From assembly GCA_964384675.1 (NCBI GenBank), contig CAYLNK010000008.1, positions 1 to 49,146 of the forward strand: a stretch of DNA of 49,146 bases, in the 5' to 3' direction. A program made the position numbers and the translations under genes. Under the pieces are notes generated by a model. The model searched no databases and had not been told where the DNA came from. It saw only the letters and a list, made by a program, of their open reading frames with translations. Positions 24,797 through 33,039 of this stretch are shown here, piece after piece. Within the stretch, counting starts at the first letter, position 1, and the number at the start of each line of letters is the position of its first letter. This DNA is from CAYLNK01 sp964384675. GTDB taxonomy: Bacteria; Acidobacteriota; Thermoanaerobaculia; UBA5066.

Positions 24797-26737
24797 ATGA
24801 GAGCCGGCTTCCTACGGATGGTGCTCCCGGTGGCGCTGATGGCCACGACGGGCGGGACGGCGACAGGACAGACGACCCCGATCGACGTCGAGGTGGGATA
24901 CCGGTTCCTCGACCTGACGGGGAGCAACGAGATGTACCGCACGCAGGTCAACGAGCGGCACGGATTCCTGGTGCGCTCGATGAACCTGCTGACGGAGGGA
25001 CCGAAAGGGGTGACGGACCGGATCCGGCTGGACGTGAGCGACCTGGGTGCGGGACCTGGTGGGGCGCTGCGGCTGGAGACGGGGAAGGGGGAGGCGTGGG
25101 CTCTGCGGCTCACGTGGCGGCGAGCGGAGCAGTTCAGCGCTCTGCCTGGATTCGCCAACCCGCTCCTGGCCACGGGGACGGTACCGGGACAGCACATCGT
25201 GAACCGGGTCAGGAACATGGTGGACGCGGAGCTCGAGGTACTGCCTGGCAAGGCGATCACGCCGCTTTTGGGATACAGCTGGAACCAGCTGGTGGGGCCC
25301 GGTCAGACGACGTACACCGTGGGACAGGACGAGTTCCGGCTGGGACAGGACCTGGCGTCGACGGAGCAGGAGCTCCGTGTCGGCGTGGCGTTCCGGAGCG
25401 GGCCGGTGTCGGGACGGATCGTGCAGGGCTGGCGCAAGCTGAGCGAGCACGAGACGCTGTATCTGGCCACGGGAGCGGGGCCTGGGAACAACTCGTTCTC
25501 GTACTTCGACGTGAACCCGTCGCTGACGAGCTTCCAGCGGTCGGGGGAGACGACGATGAACTCGCCGGTGACCAACGCGCTGGTGAGGGGAGAGCTGGGG
25601 CCGGTGAGGCTCCTCGGGTCGTACGTCCGGGCGAACGCGGGAACGGATTCGGGCGAGAGCGAGGCCCTGAGCGGATCGCTGGTGTCGTACGGGCTGAACC
25701 GGTTCTTCAAGGGGCTGACCGAGACGACGTCGTCGCGGGCGGACCTCAGGTACTGGAAGGGGACGGTGCGAGCGGAGGCGACGATCCTGTCGTACGCGGA
25801 CGTGACGGCGGGGTACGGGCAGCGGCACCGGGAGCTGGACGGACGGGACCTGGTGGAGAGCCTGTACACGGAGACGACGCTGTTCTCGGGGTTCGACAAG
25901 AAGGACGTGCAGACGCTGCTGGAGGCGCGGACGGCGATCGAGCGGACGGAGAAGACCGTGGACGGGACGCTGATCCTGCGGCCGATCACGGGGCTGACGC
26001 TGCGCGGCGGGGCGTCGCAGACGAAGGAAGAGCTCACGGTGGTGGCGGACCTCGCGGAGATCGTGGTGCCGGGGAGCCAGGGTGGCGTGTTCGAGCGGAC
26101 GGTGAAAGGGATCTTCGGAGGCGTGCTGTACACGGTCAGGCCGCTGGGGCTGACGGTGGGCGGGGACGTGCGCCGGGACCGCTCGGACGACCCGGTGACG
26201 CGGATGGACTACACGCAGCGGACGCGGAGCCGGATGAGGATCGCGTGGGGGCTGAAGGACCGGGTGACGGTGTCGGGGAGCTTCGCGCAGACGGACGTGG
26301 AGAACGACCAGCCGACGGTGCTGTACGGCAGCCGGATGAGAGAGGTCGGTGGCGGGGTCGAGGGCGTGCCGCTGAAGGGCGTGAGCCTGAGGCTGATGGG
26401 GTCGCGGTACACGGTGGACTCCACGGCGCGGGCTCGGGTGCCGCACGACTTCACGGACTTCGTGTCGGCGCACGCCGAGAACGGGCTGTCGTGGGAGGGG
26501 GGCCTGACGCTCTCGCTCTTCGACCCGTTCACGCTGGACGCCAGCTACCTGTGGTTCGACAACAAGGGGACGGTGCCGTTCACGCTGGAGAGGATCCGGG
26601 CGCGCGGGGACGTGTGGCTGTCCAAGAGCGTGGGCACGGCCTTCGAGTGGAGCCGTGACCGGTACACCGAGGGAGTGAACCTGTACGGGAGCTACGTGGC
26701 CAACCGGTACGGGATCTTCCTGAAGCTCCGTCAGTAG
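24797..26737 (+). CDS. mtrB: MtrB/PioB-family outer-membrane beta-barrel (copy 2)
   Basis: Identical over 646 residues to the barrel at 19529. Its stop codon (26735-26737) overlaps the end of the convergent acetyl-CoA synthetase gene by 7 bases, and unlike copy 1 no complete hairpin follows. Transcripts from this operon may therefore read into the antisense of the neighbour. Function as for copy 1: outer-membrane sheath for MtrA. Confidence 0.9.
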   Translation: MRAGFLRMVLPVALMATTGGTATGQTTPIDVEVGYRFLDLTGSNEMYRTQVNERHGFLVRSMNLLTEGPKGVTDRIRLDVSDLGAGPGGALRLETGKGEAWALRLTWRRAEQFSALPGFANPLLATGTVPGQHIVNRVRNMVDAELEVLPGKAITPLLGYSWNQLVGPGQTTYTVGQDEFRLGQDLASTEQELRVGVAFRSGPVSGRIVQGWRKLSEHETLYLATGAGPGNNSFSYFDVNPSLTSFQRSGETTMNSPVTNALVRGELGPVRLLGSYVRANAGTDSGESEALSGSLVSYGLNRFFKGLTETTSSRADLRYWKGTVRAEATILSYADVTAGYGQRHRELDGRDLVESLYTETTLFSGFDKKDVQTLLEARTAIERTEKTVDGTLILRPITGLTLRGGASQTKEELTVVADLAEIVVPGSQGGVFERTVKGIFGGVLYTVRPLGLTVGGDVRRDRSDDPVTRMDYTQRTRSRMRIAWGLKDRVTVSGSFAQTDVENDQPTVLYGSRMREVGGGVEGVPLKGVSLRLMGSRYTVDSTARARVPHDFTDFVSAHAENGLSWEGGLTLSLFDPFTLDASYLWFDNKGTVPFTLERIRARGDVWLSKSVGTAFEWSRDRYTEGVNLYGSYVANRYGIFLKLRQ

Positions 26738-29403
26738 AGGATCCGGCGCGAGGGGGGGCCTGGCGGCCGTCGCTCGACCCGCACGCGGGCGTCGACGACA
26801 CAGGTCCCCTTCTCGAGCACCTTCACCGGGTTCAGGTCGACCTCGGCCACCTCGGGGGCGATCGAGAGAAGCGCGGAGAGGCGCAGCAGCGTCTCCTTGA
26901 GAGCGGCCTCGTCGGCACGCGGCGCCCCCCGGAAGCCCCGCAGCAGGCGCGTTCCCTTCACTTCCTCGAGCATCTCGGCGGCGTCGCGGTCGGTGAGCGG
27001 GTGGATGCGGAAGGTGATGTCCCCCCACAGCTCGACGAGCGTGCCGCCGCTGCCGTAGCCGACGAGCGGGCCGAAGAGCGGGTCCCACACCGCGCCGATC
27101 ATCACCTCGGCCCCCTCGGTCACCATCTCCTGGACGAGCGCCGCCTGGAGGCCCTCCCCGAGACGGTTCTTCATCTCCGCGAACGCCTCGCGAACGGCGG
27201 TACCGCTCTCGAGACCGAGCCTTACGCCGCCCACGTCGCTCTTGTGCAGGATCTTCGGTCCAACGGCCTTCATCACGACAGGCAGTCCGATCTCCTGGGC
27301 GGCCCTGGCTGCGCTCCGCAGGCTGTGGACCAGCCGGGCCTCCGCGGCCGCGATCCCGGCCCCGCGCAGGAGGTCCTGGGCCTCGATCGGCGTCAACCAC
27401 CCTCCGCCCCGCGTGATCGCCTTGTCGACGATCCAGCGGATCTCGGTCTCCTTGATGTCGGGGAACGGGACGATCTCCCCGGGTGTCTTCCGCCGCCATT
27501 CGGCGTACGTGGCGATCTTCCCGAGCGCCGCCACGCCGCGCTCCGGGAAGGGGTAGCAGGGCAGGGCCGAGAGCGCGGCGGGCACACCCTTCGAGCTGAT
27601 GAACGTGGTCAGGACGGGCTTCCCGCGCGCCTCCCGGGCCCCCGCCACGATCGCCTCGGCCACTTCGTCGGCGCCGGTCGGAAGGGGCGGGATGAACAGG
27701 ACGATCGCCGCGTCGACGCGCTCGTCCGCGAGGAGGAGCTCGAGGGCATGGCGGTATTGGTCGGCGGTGGCCGAGGCGATCATGTCGACGGGGTTGCCGC
27801 AGCTGGCCGCGGCCGGGAGCAGCTTGCGGAGCGCCGTGACGGTGGGTGGAGAGAGCTCCGGTACCTCGAGGCCGTGGGCCGTGCAGGCATCGGTGGCCAG
27901 GATGCCGGGTCCGCCCGCGTTCGTCAGGATCGCGACCCGCCGGCCTGCCGGGAGGGGCTCGTGGGCGAGGAACGACGCCACGTCGAAGAGCTCCTCGAGC
28001 GTGTCCGTCCGGATGATCCCGGCCTGGCGGAAGAGGGCCTCCGTGGCCCGGTCGCTCGCCGCGAGAGAGCCGGTGTGGGAGGAGGCGGCGCGCGCTCCCG
28101 CTGCCGTGCGGCCTGCTTTCACCGCGACGATCGGCTTGGTCCGCGCGACCCGCCGGGCCAGCTCGCCGAACCGCCGCGGGTTTCCGAAGCTCTCGAGGTA
28201 GAGGAGGATGACGTCCGTCCGGTCGTCCTCGGCCCAGTACTGGATCAGGTCGTTCCCGGAGACGTCCGCCTTGTTGCCCACCGAGACGAACGAGGAGAAG
28301 CCGAGACCGAGCTTGCTGGCCTGGTCCAGGATCGCGTAGCCGAGCGCGCCGCTCTGGCTGGACATCGCGATCCGGCCCAGCGGGGGGGAGACCGGTACGA
28401 ACGTGGCGTTCAGCTGGACGCTGGGCTCCGTCGAGAGGAGGCCCATGCAGTTCGGGCCGATCATCCGGATCCCGGCGGCCCGGATCTTCTCGACGATCGC
28501 GGCCTCGTGTACCCGGCCCTCCGGGCCCGTCTCCGCGAAACCGGCGGTGATGACGATGACCGCGCGGACACCCTTGGCGATGCAGTCGTCGACGATCCCG
28601 TCGATCGCGGCGGCCGGGGCCACCAGGACGGCGAGGTCGACGTCTCCAGGGACGTCCGTGACGCGCGGAACGGCCGGGACGCCGTTCACCTCGCTCGCCG
28701 TCGGGTGCACCACGTGGAGGCGGCCCTTGAAGGACTTGAGGTTGCCGAGGAGCATCGCGCCGATCGTCCCGGGCTGGCGGCTCGCCCCGACCACGATGAC
28801 GCTCTCGGGCTGGAAGAACGGACGGAGCGACGCGGATGCGGCCTTCTGCGAGCGCTCCGCCGCCCGCTCCTCGTAGCGTGGGGTCCGCTCCAGGGACAGC
28901 GACGTCCGGCAGACCCCGGAGACCATCCGCTCCGCCACGTCGAGGCCGGAGGAGCGGAAGACCTTTCGCATCTTCACGTTCTCGGGCAACGTGTCGGCGT
29001 CGAAGTACCGGATCCCCTTCGTGACGGCGATGTCGGCGAGGCGCTCCAGCAGGCGTGTGCCGAGCCCGTGGCCCTGGAGGTCGTCCAGGATCGAGAACGC
29101 GACCTCCGCACGGTCCTTCCGCTCCGCGTCCCGGATGAAGCGCGCGCCCCCCACCATCTCGCCCCCCGCCTCGGCCACCAGGGCGAAGTGGTTCTCGTAG
29201 TCGACGTGCGAGAGGTACTCGAGCATCTTCGCGTCGGGGCTCTTCGGGATGGTGAAGAACCGGAAGAAGAGGCTCTCCTGCGAGAGCTTGGAGTAGTACT
29301 CCTGGAGAGCCCCGGAGTCCTCCTCGCGGATCGGCCGCAGGCGGATGGTCGAGCCGTCCTTCAGGACGACGTCGGATTCGAGCGACGCCGGATATTCGGA
29401 CAT
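26731..29403 (-). CDS. GNAT acetyltransferase / ADP-forming acetyl-CoA synthetase fusion
   Basis: An 890-residue cytoplasmic fusion. N-terminal GNAT domain (about 1-160; QGHGLGTRLLERL is the acetyl-CoA loop), then CoA-binding domain (about 185-320; VIVVGASRQPGTIG), succinyl-CoA-ligase-like domain (about 330-480) and ATP-grasp domain (about 650-870). Both histidines used in ADP-forming synthetases are present: SSHTGSLA and HKSDVGG. This predicts acetyl-CoA + ADP + Pi to acetate + CoA + ATP, while the GNAT part could acetylate proteins, as in Pat-type enzymes. The ATG at 29403 is preferred over 29448 because the extra residues are not family-like. The final residues (ERRPPGPPSRRILY) lie beyond the usual end and come from the repeat. 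Confidence 0.9.
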   Translation of the reverse strand: MSEYPASLESDVVLKDGSTIRLRPIREEDSGALQEYYSKLSQESLFFRFFTIPKSPDAKMLEYLSHVDYENHFALVAEAGGEMVGGARFIRDAERKDRAEVAFSILDDLQGHGLGTRLLERLADIAVTKGIRYFDADTLPENVKMRKVFRSSGLDVAERMVSGVCRTSLSLERTPRYEERAAERSQKAASASLRPFFQPESVIVVGASRQPGTIGAMLLGNLKSFKGRLHVVHPTASEVNGVPAVPRVTDVPGDVDLAVLVAPAAAIDGIVDDCIAKGVRAVIVITAGFAETGPEGRVHEAAIVEKIRAAGIRMIGPNCMGLLSTEPSVQLNATFVPVSPPLGRIAMSSQSGALGYAILDQASKLGLGFSSFVSVGNKADVSGNDLIQYWAEDDRTDVILLYLESFGNPRRFGELARRVARTKPIVAVKAGRTAAGARAASSHTGSLAASDRATEALFRQAGIIRTDTLEELFDVASFLAHEPLPAGRRVAILTNAGGPGILATDACTAHGLEVPELSPPTVTALRKLLPAAASCGNPVDMIASATADQYRHALELLLADERVDAAIVLFIPPLPTGADEVAEAIVAGAREARGKPVLTTFISSKGVPAALSALPCYPFPERGVAALGKIATYAEWRRKTPGEIVPFPDIKETEIRWIVDKAITRGGGWLTPIEAQDLLRGAGIAAAEARLVHSLRSAARAAQEIGLPVVMKAVGPKILHKSDVGGVRLGLESGTAVREAFAEMKNRLGEGLQAALVQEMVTEGAEVMIGAVWDPLFGPLVGYGSGGTLVELWGDITFRIHPLTDRDAAEMLEEVKGTRLLRGFRGAPRADEAALKETLLRLSALLSIAPEVAEVDLNPVKVLEKGTCVVDARVRVERRPPGPPSRRILY

Positions 29404-29476
29404 GCCTCGATCGTAGTCTCCGGGGAGCCCTGCCGCCAGGAGCCGCACGAGGAGCGGAGATGCTACCGTTCGATCG

Positions 29477-29845
29477 ATGAAGAGCGTCCTCGCGGTCGGG
29501 GTCGGGGGATTCGCCGGTGCGATAGCCCGCTACGCCGTGAACCTCGGGATCGGGGCTCTCTGGACGCGCTCCTTCCCGCTCGCGACGTTCCTCATCAACG
29601 TCTCGGGCTCGTTCCTGCTCGGCTTCTTCTCGGTCTGGGCGGCGGAGCGGGCCAGCGTCGGACCGGCGCTTCGCCTCCTGGTAGGCACGGGGTTCGTCGG
29701 CGCCTACACGACGTTCTCGACGTTCGAGCTCGAGACCGAGCGGCTGGCGTCCGGCGGGGCGCTGGGCTGGGCCGCCGTGAACGTGGCCGCGTCGGTGGCG
29801 GCGGGGTTCGTCGCGGTTCGCCTCGGAATGCACGCGGCGCGCTGA
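29477..29845 (+). CDS. crcB: CrcB/Fluc fluoride channel
   Basis: A 122-residue membrane protein with four helices that exports fluoride as an antiparallel dimer. Hallmarks: GGFAGAIARY at the N-terminus, TFLINVSGSFLLGF with the conserved Asn, and GFVGAYTTFSTFELE with the phenylalanine-box residues. It is divergent from the acetyl-CoA synthetase gene and has no visible partner subunit, so a homodimer is expected. No fluoride riboswitch was recognised in the 73-base upstream spacer. Confidence 0.95.
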   Translation: MKSVLAVGVGGFAGAIARYAVNLGIGALWTRSFPLATFLINVSGSFLLGFFSVWAAERASVGPALRLLVGTGFVGAYTTFSTFELETERLASGGALGWAAVNVAASVAAGFVAVRLGMHAAR

Positions 29846-29854
29846 GCCGCGGCG

Positions 29855-30919
29855 TCACCAGAGCGCGAGCTGCTCCCAGGGACGCCGGAAGGCTGCGGTG
29901 GAGAGGCTCGGTGTGCGGGCGCCGTGCGTCTCCAGCCCGAGCCGCCGGCACGACACCGTGAAGAGGGACTCGATCTGGGCGGCGATCGCCCCTTCGCCCC
30001 GCATCCTCGAGCCGAACGACGGGTCGTTCATGCGTCCGCCCCTCATCGAGCGGACCAGCGACAGGACCTTGTCCTTCCGGAGCGGCCGGTGCCGCTCGAG
30101 CCAATCCGTGAAGAGAGGCAGCACGGCATGGGGCAGACGGAGCGGGACGTAGCCCGCCCGGCGCGCTCCCGCGTCGTGCGCGGCCGCCAGGATCGCCGGG
30201 ATCTCGTGGTCGTTCAGCCCCGGGATGACGGGCGCGGTCATGACCCCGCACGGGATGCCGGCGGCGGAGAGCGCGCGAAGCGCCGCGAGCCGGTTCGCGG
30301 GCGTCGAGGCGCGTGGCTCGAGGTCGCGCGAAAGGCCCACGTCGAGCGTGGTGATCGAGAGGAACACGGTCGCGGCGCCTTGGCGCGCCAGCTCCTCGAG
30401 CACGTCGACGTCCCGGGTCACGAGGTCGTTCTTCGTGACGATCCCGACCGGGTTCCGGAACTCGGCCAGGACCTCCAGGCAGCGCCGCGTCAGCCGCAGA
30501 CGCCGTTCGACGGGCTGGTAGCAGTCCGTCACGCCGCTCATGACGATCACCTGCGGCTTCCAGCGAGGGGACGAGAGCTCGGCGCGGAGCAGCTCAGGCG
30601 CGCGTTCCTTCACGACGATCCGGGTCTCGAAGTCGAGGCCGGGCGAGAAGCCGAGGTACTCGTGGGTGGGCCGGGCGTAGCAATACGCGCAGCCGTGCTC
30701 GCAGCCGCGATACGGGTTGAGGCTGGCGTCGAAGCCGATGTCGGGGCTGTCGTTGAAGGTGATCGCGGTCCTGGAGACATCGGCCAGCAGCACCGTCGCC
30801 GGGCCGGGGCCGTCGTCGGGCTCCGCTTCCGGGTCGGGCTCGTAGCGGAGACGCTCGAAGCGATTCGGTGGATTGCCTGCGGCGCCGCGTCCCTGGACTT
30901 GCGTCATACTTGCGTCCAT
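29855..30919 (-). CDS. PA0069-family radical SAM protein
   Basis: A 354-residue radical SAM enzyme of the spore-photoproduct-lyase-like PA0069 group. The cluster motif CEHGCAYC (C-x3-C-x2-C) is in NPYRGCEHGCAYCYARPTHE, followed by DFETRIVVKERAPELL and VMSGVTDCYQPVERR, all typical of the group. It is cytoplasmic and its reaction is unknown; family members often sit near DNA-repair genes, but none is visible here. The start may be the first Met or the second four codons later. It is convergent with crcB, 9 bases away, and divergent from the alpha/beta hydrolase. Confidence 0.9.
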   Translation of the reverse strand: MDASMTQVQGRGAAGNPPNRFERLRYEPDPEAEPDDGPGPATVLLADVSRTAITFNDSPDIGFDASLNPYRGCEHGCAYCYARPTHEYLGFSPGLDFETRIVVKERAPELLRAELSSPRWKPQVIVMSGVTDCYQPVERRLRLTRRCLEVLAEFRNPVGIVTKNDLVTRDVDVLEELARQGAATVFLSITTLDVGLSRDLEPRASTPANRLAALRALSAAGIPCGVMTAPVIPGLNDHEIPAILAAAHDAGARRAGYVPLRLPHAVLPLFTDWLERHRPLRKDKVLSLVRSMRGGRMNDPSFGSRMRGEGAIAAQIESLFTVSCRRLGLETHGARTPSLSTAAFRRPWEQLALW

Positions 30920-30979
30920 CCTGACATGCGCCGGGATCCGCGTCTAGACTCCAAGCTCACGCGACGGAACGGAGGCCCG

Positions 30980-31873
30980 ATGGATCGACGACTCTTTCTC
31001 CGCCTGGCGATACTGGCTCTCGTGGCGACCGCGCCGGGCGGCGTCCGGGCCTCTGCCGGGGCGAATCCGCTCGACGCGGCACCGTCCCGGTTCGCCGAGC
31101 GGGACGGCGTGAAGATCCACTACAAGAGCCTGGGCCAGGGCAAGACGGCGCTCGTCCTGGTCCACGGCTGGTCCTGCGACCTCACGTTCTGGAGAGAGCA
31201 GGCGCAGGCCCCTTACGGGAAGCTCCGGGTGATCGCCGTCGACCTGCCCGGGAGCGGGAAGAGCGGCCGGCCGGAGGTGACGTACTCGATGGAGTACTAC
31301 GCGCGTGCCGTGGACGCGGTCCTCGCCGACGCCGGCGTCGAGAAAGCCGTGCTCGCGGGGCACAGCATGGGAACGCCGGTGATCCGCCAGTTCTACCGGC
31401 TCTTCCCGGGCAAGACCCTCGCCCTCGTCGCCGTCGACGGCGCCTTCCGTCCGTACTCCACCGATCCGAAGTTCGTCGACCAGATGGTCTCGCCGTACAA
31501 CGGGCCGGACTACAAGGAGTCGATCGGGAGATTCGTCGACTTCATGTTCGGTCCGGCAACTCCGGAAGACCTGAAGACGAGCGTCAAGACGTCGATGCAG
31601 GGAGCCTCCCGGCACGTCGCCGTCAGCTCGATGCGGGCGATGTTCGATCCGGCGATCTGGACCGACGACCCGGTCAGGGTCCCGACACTCCTCGTCCTGG
31701 CGAAGAGCCCGTTCTGGACCGCGGAGTACGAGGCGTACGTGAGGAAGCTCATCCCCGACGTCGACTACAGGGTGATGGACGGCGTCGGCCACTTCCTGAT
31801 GCTGGAGAAGCCCGACGCGTTCAACGCGATCCTCGTCGAGTTCCTGACGAAGCGGGGCTTCGCGAAGGCGTGA
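30980..31873 (+). CDS. Exported alpha/beta hydrolase
   Basis: A 297-residue serine hydrolase. A twin-Arg-like start MDRRLFLRLAILALVATAPGG (hydrophobic core after RR) suggests export. The oxyanion segment LVHGWSCDLTFW, nucleophile elbow GHSMGTPVI, and catalytic histidine GVGHFLMLEKP are all present; an acidic residue in the PTLLVLAKSP region supplies the triad. The substrate is unknown (ester, lactone or epoxide). The ATG at 30980 follows a GGAACGGAGG ribosome site. The next gene overlaps its stop by GTGA. Confidence 0.85.
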   Translation: MDRRLFLRLAILALVATAPGGVRASAGANPLDAAPSRFAERDGVKIHYKSLGQGKTALVLVHGWSCDLTFWREQAQAPYGKLRVIAVDLPGSGKSGRPEVTYSMEYYARAVDAVLADAGVEKAVLAGHSMGTPVIRQFYRLFPGKTLALVAVDGAFRPYSTDPKFVDQMVSPYNGPDYKESIGRFVDFMFGPATPEDLKTSVKTSMQGASRHVAVSSMRAMFDPAIWTDDPVRVPTLLVLAKSPFWTAEYEAYVRKLIPDVDYRVMDGVGHFLMLEKPDAFNAILVEFLTKRGFAKA

Positions 31874-32508
31874 GCGCGGAGGTCGTCGACGTCACGGGCC
31901 TCTCGAACGCCGAGTTCCTCGAGCGGTACGCCGCACCTGGACGGGTGGGGCTGGCGGGCGGGAACGCCCTGATCAATCGCGCCATCCGCCGCGCCCAGCG
32001 AAGGCTCCGCGCCGACGACGTCCCGAGCGACTGGTCGCACGTCTTCCTCTTCACGGAGCGCCGCGTCGACGGGCGCCTCTGGGCGCTCGAGTCGGACCTC
32101 GACCTCGCGAAGAAGCAGATCCGGCTCGGCGTGCAGGAGAACCGGATCGACAAGTACCACGACCCGGCCGAGTACCCGAACCTCGGGGTCCTCGACTTCG
32201 GCCTGAGCGCGGAGCAAGCGCGGGCCGTGCAGACGGAGGGCCTGAACCTGCTGGCCCGGCTGACCCGGTACTCCCTCCGGGAGCTCGTCGGGACGTTCCT
32301 CGCCCTCCAGTCGACGCGGCTCCGGGCCCGCGAGAACGTCCTTTCGCGGGAGGGCTCGCTCTACTGCTCGGCGATGGTCCAGCACTGCTACACCGCCGCC
32401 GGCGTGCGGCTGCGTCCCGCGGTCGACACGAAGAACATCACCCCGGAGGACGTCGCGAGCTCGCCGGCCGCGCGCACGCTGTTCCGCCTGCGACGCGAGG
32501 AGACCTGA
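31870..32508 (+). CDS. YiiX/YebB-like permuted papain-fold protein
   Basis: A 212-residue protein resembling the circularly permuted NlpC/P60 (YiiX/DUF830) family of cysteine amidases or lipid hydrolases. The expected order is His before Cys: DWSHVFLFTER (about residue 56) and SLYCSAMVQHCY (about 168). There is no signal peptide, so action on cytoplasmic or inner-leaflet substrates is possible. It starts with GTG overlapping the stop of the alpha/beta hydrolase (GTGA), indicating translational coupling and a shared process, which I cannot name. Confidence 0.65.
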   Translation: MSAEVVDVTGLSNAEFLERYAAPGRVGLAGGNALINRAIRRAQRRLRADDVPSDWSHVFLFTERRVDGRLWALESDLDLAKKQIRLGVQENRIDKYHDPAEYPNLGVLDFGLSAEQARAVQTEGLNLLARLTRYSLRELVGTFLALQSTRLRARENVLSREGSLYCSAMVQHCYTAAGVRLRPAVDTKNITPEDVASSPAARTLFRLRREET

Positions 32509-32537
32509 CCGGCGACGCACCGGGGCCGCGAACCCTC

Positions 32538-32996
32538 CTACGGGCGGGAGGGCCGGCTCATCATCTCCTCGTAGTCGCCCGTCCGGGGCAGGGCGGCGAG
32601 GAGCGCCGCCAGAGCAGCGGGCGGGGCCGTCAACCGCCGGGCGCCCAGGTCGAGCCAACCTCCCGTGCTCGTGACCCGGGCAACCAGCTTCTTCCCGGCT
32701 CCGAAGAGCTCGTTCCTCAGGCGGAAGCGCATCCCGTCCGGTGTGAGTCCGGCCAGGAGGAGGGTCACCTCGAACGGCTCCAGGAGACGCAACTCCCTGA
32801 AATACTCGAGGTCGTCCCGCACGATCACGGGCCCCACGTTCAGCTCCTCGAAACGCCGCATCGGGAAGCCGTTCGCCTCGAAGTACATCATCCGGACGTC
32901 GCCGGAGACGTCCAGATACGCCGTGTTCCGCATGTGGCCGTTGAAGTCCATGTCGCCCCATCGGGCCTGGAACGAACGCGTGAAGACCTCGGACAT
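32538..32996 (-). CDS. 4HBT-type acyl-CoA thioesterase
   Basis: A 152-residue hotdog-fold thioesterase. The active-site segment RWGDMDFNGHMRNTAYLD matches the 4-hydroxybenzoyl-CoA thioesterase group, with the catalytic Asp in GDMD. It hydrolyses an acyl-CoA to the free acid in the cytoplasm; the acyl group is unknown. The last 20 residues are Pro/Arg-rich and probably disordered. It lies 43 bases downstream of the MATE gene on the same strand, so the two may be co-transcribed. Confidence 0.85.
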   Translation of the reverse strand: MSEVFTRSFQARWGDMDFNGHMRNTAYLDVSGDVRMMYFEANGFPMRRFEELNVGPVIVRDDLEYFRELRLLEPFEVTLLLAGLTPDGMRFRLRNELFGAGKKLVARVTSTGGWLDLGARRLTAPPAALAALLAALPRTGDYEEMMSRPSRP

Positions 32997-33039
32997 CGGC
33001 CCCTCCCGCCGTGGAGTCTATTCAGTCCGGCGCGGTCGA

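Larger units (their letters stand above)
23667..26778 (+). repeat. 3112-bp direct repeat, copy 2
   Basis: Second copy of 18399-21510. Its left edge is in codon 653 or 654 of the second OmcA/MtrC gene. Its right edge at 26778 falls inside the minus-strand acetyl-CoA synthetase gene, whose last 15 residues and stop codon are encoded by repeat sequence. Confidence 0.93.

Noticed and set aside
18399..26778. The 3.1-kb repeat as an insertion sequence or composite transposon
   Set aside because: No transposase or integrase gene, no terminal inverted repeats and no target-site duplication seen at its edges.
29404..29476. Fluoride riboswitch upstream of crcB
   Set aside because: The spacer is short and I could not find the conserved fluoride-riboswitch core in it.
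24812..29833. A minus-strand open frame of 1673 codons, and similar giant frames at 9442-13812 (+), 19544-21646 (-) and 21892-23817 (-)
   Set aside because: They lie antisense or out of frame to genes with clear motifs, are rich in Arg/Pro/Gly/Ala and show no domain; they are open only because of high GC.
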